DNA of 64,000 nucleotides from Brevibacillus choshinensis (GCF_001420695.1 NZ_LJJB01000007.1:1572184-1636183), one strand, 5' to 3'. Positions 35,137 through 43,498 are shown, counted from the stretch's first letter. Numbers and translations: made by a program. Notes: generated from the sequence alone by a model not told the origin.

Positions 35137-36519
35137 ATGCAAACATACGATATAGCGGTTATTGGCGGGGGGCCGGCAGGGTATGTGGCAGCTATCCGCG
35201 CTTCCAAGGAAGGGAAGCGAGTTGCCCTGATCGAAGCAGACCATGTGGGAGGAACCTGCCTGAACCGGGGCTGCATTCCGTCCAAAGCATTACTCCAAAG
35301 TGCAGGTGTCCTCGATCAAATTCGGAAGGCATCCAGCTGGGGGATAGAGACAGGCGAAGTCTCTTTTTCTCTGGAGAAGATGATGGCCCGTAAAAATCAA
35401 GTCATCACACGTCTACGTACGGGCATCACATCCTTATTGAAGGCAGGAAAGATTGATTTACTCCAAGGCTATGGTGAAGTGAACGCGGACAAAAGTATTC
35501 GCGTTCGACTCGGAGCAGAATATCAAACCATACAGGCCAAGTCTATCATTCTGGCCACTGGGTCTACTCCTGCAGTTCCTCCCATTCCGGGTTTAGCGGA
35601 TGTGCCTTTTTATACAAGTGATACGATATTTGATATCGAACAGGTGCCGGAATCCATCGCGATTCTCGGCGGAGGCTTCATTGGTGTGGAATTCGCCTGC
35701 ATTTTTGCAAGCTTGGGTACGAAGGTGAGTATCGTCGAGATGGCTGATCGACTCATTCCACTGGAAGATGGGGATGCATCAAACGCATTGACCAAATCAC
35801 TGCGCAGTAAAGGCGTCTCCTTGGGTACCGGCTTAAAAGTCACTTCGGTAAGCAAAAACAGCGAGGGCATCAAGGTTCACGCAGAGGATTCGAAAGGAAG
35901 CACCCAAACAGTTTCGTGTGAAGCCTTACTCGTTGCAGTGGGGCGCAGGCCGAATGGATCAGCATTTACCCAGTTACCTTTGGAGATGAACGGTCCCTTT
36001 GTCAAAGTAGATGAGTTTCTTGAGACTAGCGTCCAAGGAATTTTTGCTGCTGGCGATGTAATCGGGGGATGGCAGCTCGCTCATGCTGCAAGTGCAGAAG
36101 GACTGACGGCAGCCATCAATGCAGCCGGGGGTCGACAAAAAGTGAATGACAGAGCGGTACCTCGCTGCATCTATACGCATCCAGAAATATCGAGTGTAGG
36201 CTTGAGTGAAGAAGAGGCGAAAGCACGTGGCTATGCTGTGAAAACCAGCGTCTACCAACACAGCGGAAATGGCAAGGCGTTGACCTCTGATGAAAGTGGC
36301 GGATTTACCAAGCTCATTGCGGAAGAGACCTACGGCGAAGTGTTGGGGATCGTGATGGTAGGACCTCATGTCACGGAAATGATTGCAGCTGGCACGGCAT
36401 TTTTGAGCTTGGAGGCAACCGTTGACGATGTGGCGGACATGATTTATCCACACCCAACCGTTTCTGAGAGTCTGATGGAGGCTGCGGCGAAATGGTTAGG
36501 GAAAGGGATCCACTCCTAA
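35137..36519 (+). CDS. acoL: Dihydrolipoamide dehydrogenase E3 (acetoin-type)
   Basis: 460 aa, ATG 35137, AAAGGAGGAGC upstream. FAD motif GGGPAGYVAAI (10-20), redox disulfide CLNRGC (Cys41/Cys46), NAD motif GGGFIGVEFA and C-terminal HPTVSE. Regenerates lipoamide with NAD+. Last gene of the operon; no terminator was seen between it and the promoter at 36533, so some readthrough into the PTS genes is likely. Confidence 0.92.
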   Translation: MQTYDIAVIGGGPAGYVAAIRASKEGKRVALIEADHVGGTCLNRGCIPSKALLQSAGVLDQIRKASSWGIETGEVSFSLEKMMARKNQVITRLRTGITSLLKAGKIDLLQGYGEVNADKSIRVRLGAEYQTIQAKSIILATGSTPAVPPIPGLADVPFYTSDTIFDIEQVPESIAILGGGFIGVEFACIFASLGTKVSIVEMADRLIPLEDGDASNALTKSLRSKGVSLGTGLKVTSVSKNSEGIKVHAEDSKGSTQTVSCEALLVAVGRRPNGSAFTQLPLEMNGPFVKVDEFLETSVQGIFAAGDVIGGWQLAHAASAEGLTAAINAAGGRQKVNDRAVPRCIYTHPEISSVGLSEEEAKARGYAVKTSVYQHSGNGKALTSDESGGFTKLIAEETYGEVLGIVMVGPHVTEMIAAGTAFLSLEATVDDVADMIYPHPTVSESLMEAAAKWLGKGIHS

Positions 36520-36532
36520 TATAAGATTCCGT

Positions 36533-36561
36533 TTGACATGAAAACGTTTTCAATTTACAAT
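36533..36561 (+). promoter_or_regulatory. Sigma-A promoter with CcpA (cre) box in the spacer
   Basis: TTGACA (36533-36538) and TACAAT (36556-36561) are 17 bp apart. TGAAAACGTTTTCA (36539-36552), a perfect 14-bp palindrome, fits the B. subtilis cre consensus TGWAANCGNTNWCA at every position and occupies the spacer. CcpA would block RNA polymerase here under good carbon supply. Confidence 0.88.
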
Positions 36562-36585
36562 TGTAAGTAGTAAGAACATTTGTAA
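36555..36585. promoter_or_regulatory. Operator pair B (SorC-family candidate)
   Basis: TTACAATTGTAA (36555-36566) is a perfect palindrome covering the -10, and ACATTTGTAA follows at 36576, starting 19 bp after its first copy (36557). Spacing and sequence match operator pair A at 31544. Confidence 0.7.
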
Positions 36586-36599
36586 AAGGAGGTGATCAC

Positions 36600-37013
36600 T
36601 TGGCTTCTTGGGGGTACGTTGTTCTGCTGTTTGCGGGGCTTTGGGTACTACAGGTTGTCTTCACTCAACTGCAATCCCGCCACTACTACCAGAAGTTGCG
36701 AGAGATGCAGCGGCAACCAAACGGATACCTGGGAGTCGGAGTGAACAAACGTCGTTTTGGAGTCGGTGCCGTTATCATTCTGGTAACGAATGTGCAAGGG
36801 AACGTGACGCAATGTGCGCGAATGTCTGGGATTAGTGTATTTTCTCGCTTTCGTCCATACGATGAGCCGATTGGAAAGACGATCGACAGCTTGTATGAAA
36901 GCGCGTCGCAGCATCTGAAGCATCCGGTCCAGACTGCCTTGCGGATGGCGATTGATCAGATTCGGGCCGCGCAGGCCAAACAACATCAGAACGATCAAGA
37001 ACAAATTGGATAA
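36600..37013 (+). CDS. gutM: GutM-like glucitol operon activator
   Basis: 137 aa, TTG 36600 behind the extended ribosome site AAAGGAGGTGATCAC. One N-terminal hydrophobic anchor (about 4-20), then a soluble part with GYLGVGVNKRRFGVGAVIILV, the conserved core of the GutM/SrlM family. In enterobacteria GutM assists transcription of the glucitol operon; its mechanism is unclear. First gene of the PTS operon, behind promoter, cre and operator B, and separated from EIIC by a terminator-like hairpin. Confidence 0.8.
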   Translation: MASWGYVVLLFAGLWVLQVVFTQLQSRHYYQKLREMQRQPNGYLGVGVNKRRFGVGAVIILVTNVQGNVTQCARMSGISVFSRFRPYDEPIGKTIDSLYESASQHLKHPVQTALRMAIDQIRAAQAKQHQNDQEQIG

Positions 37014-37032
37014 AACAATGTTGGGCCGCGGG

Positions 37033-37060
37033 CCAGATGGATGACCATCTGGTTTTTTTT
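37033..37060 (+). terminator. Hairpin with T8 inside the glucitol-PTS operon
   Basis: CCAGATGG (37033-37040) and CCATCTGG (37045-37052) form an 8-bp stem with a 4-nt loop, followed by eight T. It lies between gutM and the EIIC gene, so it would reduce expression of the transport genes relative to gutM or be the target of antitermination. Confidence 0.8.
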
Positions 37061-37089
37061 GTATCATTTTATAGGGGAGGTAAGAGTAA

Positions 37090-37623
37090 ATGGACTTTTT
37101 TGTTCATCTTGCAGAAGGCTTCATTGGCATGTTTCAAGAGGGGGGTAAGACCTTTGTAGGTTTGGTGACGGGTATTATTCCTACGTTGATTTGCTTGATC
37201 ACTGCTGTAAACGCCTTCATTAAATTCGTCGGAGAAGAACGCATCGAGCGCTTCGCAGCCAAATGCACGGGCAATATCATTTTGCGCTATACTATCTTCC
37301 CGATCTTATCCATGTTTTTCCTGACCAATCCAATGGCTTATACTTTCGGTAAATTCTTGCCTGAGCACCAAAAACCTGCCTTCTACGATTCGGCAGTATC
37401 ATTTTGTCATCCGATTACCGGGTTATTCCCACACGCGAATGCTTCTGAACTCTTCGTGTACATGGGTATTGCCACCGGAATCACACAGCTTGGTCTGTCT
37501 CTCGGTCCACTCGCTATTCGTTACTTCTTGGTCGCGATCGTCGTCATCTTGATTCGCGGCATCGTTACGGAATACATCACCAAAATGATGATGAAACGCC
37601 GCGAAGCGCAAGCTGCGGCATAA
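37090..37623 (+). CDS. srlA: PTS glucitol/sorbitol EIIC component
   Basis: 177 aa, ATG 37090, GGGGAGG upstream. SrlA-type half of the sorbitol permease with about three to four membrane helices; conserved FLTNPMAYTFGKFLPEHQKPA and FCHPITGLFPHANASELF. It pairs with SrlE to form the sugar channel. Length is close to the 187 aa of E. coli SrlA. The operon order (gutM) - srlA - srlE - srlB is that of Firmicutes glucitol systems. Confidence 0.9.
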   Translation: MDFFVHLAEGFIGMFQEGGKTFVGLVTGIIPTLICLITAVNAFIKFVGEERIERFAAKCTGNIILRYTIFPILSMFFLTNPMAYTFGKFLPEHQKPAFYDSAVSFCHPITGLFPHANASELFVYMGIATGITQLGLSLGPLAIRYFLVAIVVILIRGIVTEYITKMMMKRREAQAAA

Positions 37624-37647
37624 GGAAGCGAAAAGGGGAGACATAGG

Positions 37648-38670
37648 ATGAGCAACTATCGTGCGGTGCAAGTAACAAAATCGTCCAGTGGCTGGGGAGG
37701 ACCACTTACGATCCTGCCCACTGATGACAAACCATATATCGCCTCGATTACAGGCGGAGGCATCCACCCTGTAGCAGCGCGGATTGCTGAGCTGACAGGC
37801 GGGATCGCAGTAGATGGCTTTACCAACAAAGTGGAGCCTGACGAAATGGCATGCGTCATCATTGACTGCGGCGGAACGGCTCGCTGCGGCGTTTATCCCA
37901 AGCTCGGAGTTTTGACAGTAGACGTAATGGCAGCGTCGCCTTCCGGACCGTTGATCAACTTTATTAAAGAAACCAATTTTGTTTCTGGCGTAAAAGTGAA
38001 CAATGTCGATCTGATGAATGAAGTAGCGTCGGCCGCCGTAAACACAGCGGGTGATCAACAAAAAAAATCGGCACAAGAGCTTAAAGCAGAAGCACGCGCC
38101 AAAGTAGCGAGCATGCAGGGAAATCAACCCCCTAGAAAAGCCAGCTTCATTGAAAAAATCGGTCGTTTGATGGGAGGCGTAGTCGGAACCTTCTATCAAG
38201 CAGGTCGCGACACGGTTGATCAAGTACTGCGCAATATTCTGCCATTTATGGCTTTCGTCAGCACGCTGATCGGGATCATCCTGTTCACGGGGATTGGCGA
38301 TATCTTGGCAAACGTCATCAAGCCGCTGGCAGGGAATGTGATCGGTCTTCTGATCATCTCCATCGTCTGCGCACTTCCATTCTTGTCCCCGTTGCTGGGT
38401 CCGGGCGCTGTCATTGCCCAGGTCGTAGGTGTGCTGGTAGGTGTGGAAATCGGCCGTGGTACGATCCCGCCGCAACTTGCTTTGCCTGCTCTATTCGCCA
38501 TCAACCCTCAGGTAGGGTGCGACTTCGTTCCAGTGGGACTGACACTCGGAGAAGCCAAACCAGAGACGATTGAAGTGGGCGTACCTGCCGTTCTCATGTC
38601 TCGCCAGATCACAGGACCGATCGCGGTCATCATCGCATACGTGGCAAGCATCGGACTTTACACGGAGTAA
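37648..38670 (+). CDS. srlE: PTS glucitol/sorbitol EIIBC component
   Basis: 340 aa. N-terminal EIIB domain with the active-site IIDCGGTARCG (Cys74) and C-terminal membrane EIIC2 domain (about 190-340, four or five helices). Phosphate goes from SrlB via Cys74 to the sugar. ATG 37648, AAGGGGAGA upstream. Typical family length (319 in E. coli). The substrate class is hexitol or a related polyol. Confidence 0.9.
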   Translation: MSNYRAVQVTKSSSGWGGPLTILPTDDKPYIASITGGGIHPVAARIAELTGGIAVDGFTNKVEPDEMACVIIDCGGTARCGVYPKLGVLTVDVMAASPSGPLINFIKETNFVSGVKVNNVDLMNEVASAAVNTAGDQQKKSAQELKAEARAKVASMQGNQPPRKASFIEKIGRLMGGVVGTFYQAGRDTVDQVLRNILPFMAFVSTLIGIILFTGIGDILANVIKPLAGNVIGLLIISIVCALPFLSPLLGPGAVIAQVVGVLVGVEIGRGTIPPQLALPALFAINPQVGCDFVPVGLTLGEAKPETIEVGVPAVLMSRQITGPIAVIIAYVASIGLYTE

Positions 38671-38691
38671 TTCAAAATCAGGAGGGTACAC

Positions 38692-39057
38692 ATGAACACC
38701 TTGTTTAACAGCACGATTGTTTCCATCGGAGATATGGTTCCAGACTTTCTCAAAGAAAATACGTTGATCCTATTCAATGAAGACGCTCCGGAAGAACTAC
38801 ATGACATTGCCGTTCTGCACACCAAATCCGAGCAATCCCAGAGCATTGAGCCAGGCGATATCCTCCAGATAGGCGACTTGCAATTACGGGTCACATCTGT
38901 AGGAGAAAAAGCGAACGAAACTCTACAAACCATTGGTCATTGCACTGTGAAAGCGGATGGATGTGCTGCCCCGCAGCTACCTGGCATGATCCATGTCGAA
39001 GACGCTACTCTCCCTTCCTTGGAGATTGGGGTCAAAGTCGCCTTCTTCCGTCCGTAA
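38692..39057 (+). CDS. srlB: PTS glucitol/sorbitol EIIA component
   Basis: 121 aa. Single-domain EIIA-Gut; the phosphorylated His43 lies in DIAVLHTKS, as in E. coli. ATG 38692 has AGGAGGG. It accepts phosphate from HPr and passes it to the EIIB domain of SrlE. Followed 39 bp later by the SAF-domain dehydrogenase gene. Confidence 0.9.
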   Translation: MNTLFNSTIVSIGDMVPDFLKENTLILFNEDAPEELHDIAVLHTKSEQSQSIEPGDILQIGDLQLRVTSVGEKANETLQTIGHCTVKADGCAAPQLPGMIHVEDATLPSLEIGVKVAFFRP

Positions 39058-39096
39058 ATCACAACACCTACTATACAAAAGAGAGGGAGAGACACC

Positions 39097-40386
39097 ATGT
39101 TGGGATTCAATAGACGACTGGCAGCTTTAGAGAAAGAGGGAGGCTGCATTCGTGTGGGTCTGGTCGGCGCTGGCCAAATGGGTCGGGGACTGATCTCACA
39201 AATCGAAGGAATGAAAGGGATGTCCGTGGTGATCACGGCTGATTTGTTCCCTGAGAATGTCAAAGCTGCTTATCGCAAGGCAGGGGTGCCTGACAACCGG
39301 ATCACGGAGACGCAAGACCTCGACAAAGCGGATAAAGCAATCGCGTCCGGTCATTCCGTCGTGACGACTGATGCCGAGTTGATACCTCAACTAACGAATG
39401 TCGATGTTATCGTCGATGCGACTGGCATGCCAGAAATCGGTGCCAAGGTTGCTTGGGAAGCGATTCGCCATAAAAAGCATATCGTCATGTTGAATGTCGA
39501 AGCAGATGTAACGATCGGGCCACTACTGAAACAGCAGGCAGATGAAGCAGGTGTCGTCTATACGGGATCGGCAGGGGATGAACCCGGAGCCATTATGGAG
39601 CTTCACGACTTTGCAGACGCATTGGGCTTTGAGATCATCGCACTGGGAAAAGGGAAAAACAATGCCCTGAACGTACATGCCAATCCAGACACAGCACGCG
39701 CGGAAGCTGCACTGAAAGGAGCGAGCCCTAAAATGCTCGCATCGTTTCAGGATGGCACCAAAACGATGGTGGAAATGACGGCAGTCGCCAATGCTACCGG
39801 ATTTGTCCCAGATATACCCGGAATGCATGGGCGAAAAGCACAATTGGCAGAGCTGCCTGGCCTATTCTCGCTTACAGAAAAGGGCGGCATGTTGAATCGC
39901 ACACAGATTGTAGATTATGTGGACGGTGTTGCACCAGGTGTTTTCGCGATCATTTCATCCTCGATGCAAGAAGTACACGACACCATGAAATATCTCAAGA
40001 TGGGTCAGGGTCCTCATTATGTCCTGTATCGTCCGTATCATCTGACTAGTTTGGAGACGCCCTTGTCGATTGCACGAGCTTATTTACAACAGGAGGCCAC
40101 GATCGCACCTTACTACGGAATGGTAGCCGAGACAGTAGCGGTAGCGAAGAAGCAGTTGAAAGCCGGAGAAGCAATGGACGGCATCGGTGGATTCTCTGCT
40201 TATGGCAAAATTGTGTCAGCGACAGAAAAACGAAAGTTCAATGCACTGCCTATCGGCTTGATTGGACCGCACATCCGCTTGATAAAAGATGTGGAGCAAG
40301 GTGCCATCATTACCTTAGAGGACGTTGAATTTACGGAACAAACCACTATCGTGCGCTTACGTGAGCACATGGACAACTGGAAGTAA
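39097..40386 (+). CDS. NAD(P)-dependent dehydrogenase with C-terminal SAF domain (COG4091-like)
   Basis: 429 aa. The N-terminus has a Rossmann fold (GLVGAGQMGRG near 22-32), a homoserine-dehydrogenase-like catalytic part (GSAGDEPGAIMEL) and a C-terminal SAF domain (about 355-420). This is the group annotated as predicted homoserine dehydrogenases with SAF, often found beside sugar and polyol transport genes. Here it takes the place where glucitol-6-phosphate dehydrogenase would be expected, so it may oxidise the imported polyol phosphate or a product of it. ATG 39097 behind GAGAGGGAGAGA. No SrlD-like dehydrogenase is seen in the window. Confidence 0.8.
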   Translation: MLGFNRRLAALEKEGGCIRVGLVGAGQMGRGLISQIEGMKGMSVVITADLFPENVKAAYRKAGVPDNRITETQDLDKADKAIASGHSVVTTDAELIPQLTNVDVIVDATGMPEIGAKVAWEAIRHKKHIVMLNVEADVTIGPLLKQQADEAGVVYTGSAGDEPGAIMELHDFADALGFEIIALGKGKNNALNVHANPDTARAEAALKGASPKMLASFQDGTKTMVEMTAVANATGFVPDIPGMHGRKAQLAELPGLFSLTEKGGMLNRTQIVDYVDGVAPGVFAIISSSMQEVHDTMKYLKMGQGPHYVLYRPYHLTSLETPLSIARAYLQQEATIAPYYGMVAETVAVAKKQLKAGEAMDGIGGFSAYGKIVSATEKRKFNALPIGLIGPHIRLIKDVEQGAIITLEDVEFTEQTTIVRLREHMDNWK

Positions 40387-40395
40387 ATAGGTCGG

Positions 40396-40430
40396 GAGGA
40401 AGGCATGAATTTGTCTTCCTCTTTCCTTTC
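40396..40430 (+). terminator. Weak terminator after the SAF dehydrogenase
   Basis: GGAGGAAG and CTTCCTC arms (40395-40421) are followed by TTTCCTTTC. A short U-tract and long loop make it weak. Confidence 0.45.
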
Positions 40431-40450
40431 TAAAAAGAGGAGAAAATCTG

Positions 40451-40497
40451 TTATAATATGTAAGTAGAAGAGTATAGTAACGTTTTTAATGAGGGAT
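40451..40497. promoter_or_regulatory. Possible autoregulatory site of the SorC gene
   Basis: TTATAATATGTAAGTAGAAGAG resembles operator B (TGTAAGTAGTAAGA follows the palindrome there). TATAAT may also serve as -10. Degenerate compared with operators A and B. Confidence 0.35.
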
Positions 40498-40501
40498 ACA
40501 T

Positions 40502-41476
40502 ATGGATAACTGGACAGAAAAACGCGAATTGGTACGAGTCGCAAAATTATACTACTTGAATGGACTCACACAGGCAGAGATCGCCAAAAAGCTCGGGGTT
40601 TCCCGACCGGTGATTTCAAAGATGCTGCAGCGCGCCAAGGATACAGGCATCGTGGAGATTTACATCCGTGATGAGACGGTGAGCATGGTGGAGCTGGAGC
40701 AGCAACTAGAAGCGGCACTACGTCTGGATGAGGTCATTGTGGTCCCATCATACGGGAACAAAAATGAAGAACTGATCAAACAACAAGTGGCCAAAGCAGC
40801 TGCCCAGTACCTGCCCAAGTGGATTCGCAATAAACGGAAGATCGGAATCTCATGGGGGACAACACTATACCATCTCGTTAATGAATACCCATTTGAGAGA
40901 CATCATAAGATGAAAGTATACCCACTGGTAGGCGGGATCGGCCGTCACCGGATCGAAATTCACTCCAACCAGCTCGCCTATGAATTTTCGAAAAAACTCG
41001 GCGGAAGTTGTGAGTTTCTTTATGCTCCCGCTATCGCGGATTCCATGGAACTAAAAAGACAGTTGATAGACTCACCGGACATTCGCTCGATTCTGGAGGA
41101 AGCGCGGCACGTAGAGCTCGCCATCGTCGGGATCGGCAATCCATATGAATCGACCATGACAGAGATGGGATATCTGAAGGAAGAGGATTTGCGTCAATTG
41201 GAGGAAGGCAAAGCGGTTGGGGATATCAGTTCTCGATTTATCGATAAAACGGGTAAACCCATCCATAACGATCTGAATAATCGCGTAATCGGAATTGAGC
41301 TGGACGAACTGAGGCACATTCCAACGGTCGTGGGTGTCGTTTCCGGGAGCAATAAGCTGGACGCGGTCTGGGCCAGTTTGCAAGGCAACTATTTCGATAA
41401 GTTGATCATAGACGAATATCTGGCTGAAGTTCTGTTGGAAAAGGCGAAGGAGGTGAGTATAAGTGAAAGAGGATAG
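40502..41476 (+). CDS. SorC-family (sugar-binding domain) transcriptional regulator
   Basis: 324 aa. N-terminal HTH (TQAEIAKKLGVSRPVISKML, about 21-40) and a C-terminal SorC/DeoR sugar-phosphate-binding domain (GISWGTTLYHL, VPLVGG-like VYPLVGGIG, GDISSRFID). Such proteins sense phosphorylated sugars and act as repressors or activators. Position directly after the glucitol-PTS and dehydrogenase genes makes it their likely regulator, with operators A (31544) and B (36555) as candidate sites. ATG 40502; the zinc-ribbon gene downstream overlaps it by 14 bp. Confidence 0.88.
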   Translation: MDNWTEKRELVRVAKLYYLNGLTQAEIAKKLGVSRPVISKMLQRAKDTGIVEIYIRDETVSMVELEQQLEAALRLDEVIVVPSYGNKNEELIKQQVAKAAAQYLPKWIRNKRKIGISWGTTLYHLVNEYPFERHHKMKVYPLVGGIGRHRIEIHSNQLAYEFSKKLGGSCEFLYAPAIADSMELKRQLIDSPDIRSILEEARHVELAIVGIGNPYESTMTEMGYLKEEDLRQLEEGKAVGDISSRFIDKTGKPIHNDLNNRVIGIELDELRHIPTVVGVVSGSNKLDAVWASLQGNYFDKLIIDEYLAEVLLEKAKEVSISERG

Positions 41477-41786
41477 AATGAGAGCTACCCTGTTCTGTGA
41501 CACATGCATGGATGATACTGTCCATGAAGTGACTTACGTAGATAACATCCTGTATCAGATTCGTTGTGTGGAATGTGAAAAATCGCATTCGCGCGGATCA
41601 GAAATACAAAGAGAGCTGTACTTGAATTATATGGAACGCGTTTTTAGCAAACCCAAACGCTTCAAAAATGAGGCAGGGGACAACTTACCTCATTTCCTGT
41701 TTTCACTACCTTATCGTGTGATGAGCAAGCCTTTTCGTACCTACAAGGAAATCAAAGACATGTTTAAATACAAACGGAAAATCTAA
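41463..41786 (+). CDS. Small protein with two CxxC pairs (zinc-ribbon-like)
   Basis: 107 aa from GTG 41463, which has the strong AAGGAGGTGAG seven bases upstream inside the SorC gene (overlap 14 bp). Cys pairs CDTC (residues 12-15) and CVEC (35-38) can bind one Zn ion. The rest is basic and ends with KDMFKYKRKI. It is similar in look to small Bacillus 'bh' proteins of unknown role. Translation seems coupled to SorC. Confidence 0.7.
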   Translation: MKEDRMRATLFCDTCMDDTVHEVTYVDNILYQIRCVECEKSHSRGSEIQRELYLNYMERVFSKPKRFKNEAGDNLPHFLFSLPYRVMSKPFRTYKEIKDMFKYKRKI

Positions 41787-41800
41787 AGACAAAAACACCA

Positions 41801-41836
41801 AAAACGAAGGTCCTAAAAGGCGACCTTCGTTTTTTT
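41801..41836 (+). terminator. Terminator of the SorC transcription unit
   Basis: ACGAAGGTC (41804-41812) and GACCTTCGT (41822-41830) with flanking A4 and T-run form a bidirectional-looking terminator. Confidence 0.92.
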
Positions 41837-41863
41837 GCTGCAATGGCTCGTATGTACCTTGGA

Positions 41864-42050
41864 CTACGGAATCAGTTTGGCAGCCGCATTGTAGATGTGG
41901 AACCATTCTTCCCTGGTCAATGCCATTTCCGCATCTTTGCAGGCGTCTTTCAATCATGTAGGAACTCGTTGTTCCCAGCACGACCTGGATGTTTGCAATT
42001 GCGTCGGTAAACAAGGTATGGAACCGATGATCAACTTGTCGGGTCTTTAC
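41864..42050 (-). pseudogene. C-terminal remnant of an aldo/keto reductase
   Basis: A minus-strand frame ends in EMALTREEWFHIYNAAAKLIP before TAG at 41864-41866. The motif T-R-E-x-W-F-x-I-Y/W-x-A is the tail of YdhF-type aldo/keto reductases. The preceding KLIIGSIP matches the usual PIVGS cofactor loop, but stops and shifts break the frame and no N-terminal part is present. Confidence 0.65.
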
Positions 42051-42080
42051 CATTTTGGGGGTTGAAACAATTTTTTATCG

Positions 42081-42110
42081 TTGTCCTCATTTTTTTAAAA
42101 GTGTTAAAAT
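42081..42110 (+). promoter_or_regulatory. Sigma-A-like promoter of the histidine kinase gene
   Basis: TTGTCC (42081-42086) and TTAAAA (42104-42109) are 17 bp apart, 55 bp before the ATG. Confidence 0.5.
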
Positions 42111-42164
42111 ATGCCTGAGTAGGTCGATACTGACTCTTGTGCGTATTTATTCAGGGGGGCATCT

Positions 42165-43433
42165 ATGTTTAGCTACTTCAAAGATTTTCTACTAAACATC
42201 TTCATCATCTTTTCCCCGTTACTCTTTTATCCCTATATTTATAAATACAAAGCTCAAAACAGAGACGTACTGTACAAATTCTTACTGTATATCCTCTTTG
42301 CAATCGCGCTTGTCCTGGCGATGTCCTTTCCTGTCAATTTGCATGGACTCGTTTATGACTTTCGTTCGATTCCCCTGGTACTCGGTTCGCTCTACGGGGG
42401 ACCGATCGTTTCGCTGTTCTTGTATGTGACAGTTGCACTTTATCGTTTTGCAATGGAAAGTCCTTATCCGCTGATTTATCTGCTTTCTGTCATACCGAGC
42501 TTTGCCTTCGTTCTCTTTCTGCAGAGGGGATATCATTCACGAAAGCTGTATCAAAAGATTTTGATGGCCATTCTTTTGTGTACCTCGATTAAATTGATCA
42601 TATTTGGCGTGTATCTCTCCCTGACACATCAGCTTGAGATATTATTTTATCAACCGGTTACTATGATAGAGACTTACTTGTTACAAGCGTTGATTATTGG
42701 TGTATGGGTGTATCTGATTGAATTTCTCAATACCTATTTCCACATGCAAGAAGAGATGATCAAGAGCGAGAAATCAAAGATCGTGAGTGAGATGGCTGCT
42801 GCTGTAGCCCATGAGATCCGCAATCCGCTAACGACCGTAAGAGGCTTCATTCAACTGTTTGGTACCGACGATCTAGACAAACAAAAGAGAGAGTTTTATC
42901 AAAAAATTTGTCTGGAAGAATTGGACCGAGCACAGCTCATTATTACGGACTATCTCTCACTCGCAAAGCCTGACCCAGAGATCATTGAAACGATCACCAT
43001 TAATGACGAGATCAACTACTTATCAAATGTCCTCATGACGTATGCCAATTACAACAATATTCAAATCAACAGAATCCTACCGGAAGATCATCAGCAGCTG
43101 CGAGTGGTGGGAGATCGGTATAAATTCCGGCAAGCCTTAATTAACATCGGCAAAAACGCCATCGAAGCCTTGCCTGATGGAGGGGTTTTGGAGATGCAGG
43201 CTGCTTGTAAGAACGGTCAGGCAGTCATCATCATCCGAGATAACGGAATCGGGATGACGCCTGAGCAAATCAAAAGATTGGGCACCCCTTATTACTCTAC
43301 GAAGGAAAAAGGAACTGGCCTCGGTACCATGGTTTCTTTTGGAATTATTAAAAAGATGAGTGGCAAAATTGAGATTACGAGCGAGCTGGGAGTAGGGACT
43401 GAATATACGTTGACTTTCCCGCGAGTGAACTGA
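42165..43433 (+). CDS. Sensor histidine kinase (KinB-like, 5TM sensor)
   Basis: 422 aa. About six membrane helices (residues 10-190) in the 5TM-LYT style, then HisKA with the phospho-acceptor His216 in AVAHEIRNPLTTVRGF, and HATPase with N box IGKNAIEA, G1 DNGIGM and G2 GTGLGT. This plan is that of the sporulation and germination-type orphan kinases KinB/KinD of Bacillales. No response regulator lies next to it, which fits an orphan kinase feeding Spo0F; that link is inferred. ATG 42165, GGGGGG upstream. Confidence 0.88.
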   Translation: MFSYFKDFLLNIFIIFSPLLFYPYIYKYKAQNRDVLYKFLLYILFAIALVLAMSFPVNLHGLVYDFRSIPLVLGSLYGGPIVSLFLYVTVALYRFAMESPYPLIYLLSVIPSFAFVLFLQRGYHSRKLYQKILMAILLCTSIKLIIFGVYLSLTHQLEILFYQPVTMIETYLLQALIIGVWVYLIEFLNTYFHMQEEMIKSEKSKIVSEMAAAVAHEIRNPLTTVRGFIQLFGTDDLDKQKREFYQKICLEELDRAQLIITDYLSLAKPDPEIIETITINDEINYLSNVLMTYANYNNIQINRILPEDHQQLRVVGDRYKFRQALINIGKNAIEALPDGGVLEMQAACKNGQAVIIIRDNGIGMTPEQIKRLGTPYYSTKEKGTGLGTMVSFGIIKKMSGKIEITSELGVGTEYTLTFPRVN

Positions 43434-43469
43434 GGAATTGGAATGGAAATGCATGCAACAGTCTAAAAG

Positions 43470-43490
43470 CCCCGCTCCATTGGAGGGGGG
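43470..43490 (-). terminator. Probable minus-strand terminator
   Basis: CCCC-C-CTCC and GGAG-C-GGGG arms with a 3-nt loop followed, on the minus strand, by CTTTTAGAC. It lies just after the phosphotransferase gene ending at 43499. Confidence 0.5.
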
Positions 43491-43498
43491 GTTGATCG

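Noticed and set aside
31880-36519. Branched-chain 2-oxoacid dehydrogenase for the second complex
   Set aside because: E1 alpha motifs (HRGHGHCIAKG, GKGGSMH) fit the acetoin-type group better, and no bkd partner genes are present.
37423-38475. Long (350 codons) minus-strand open frame across the srlA and srlE genes
   Set aside because: Antiparallel shadow of two clear PTS genes; composition rich in His, Arg, Asp and Cys with no domain.
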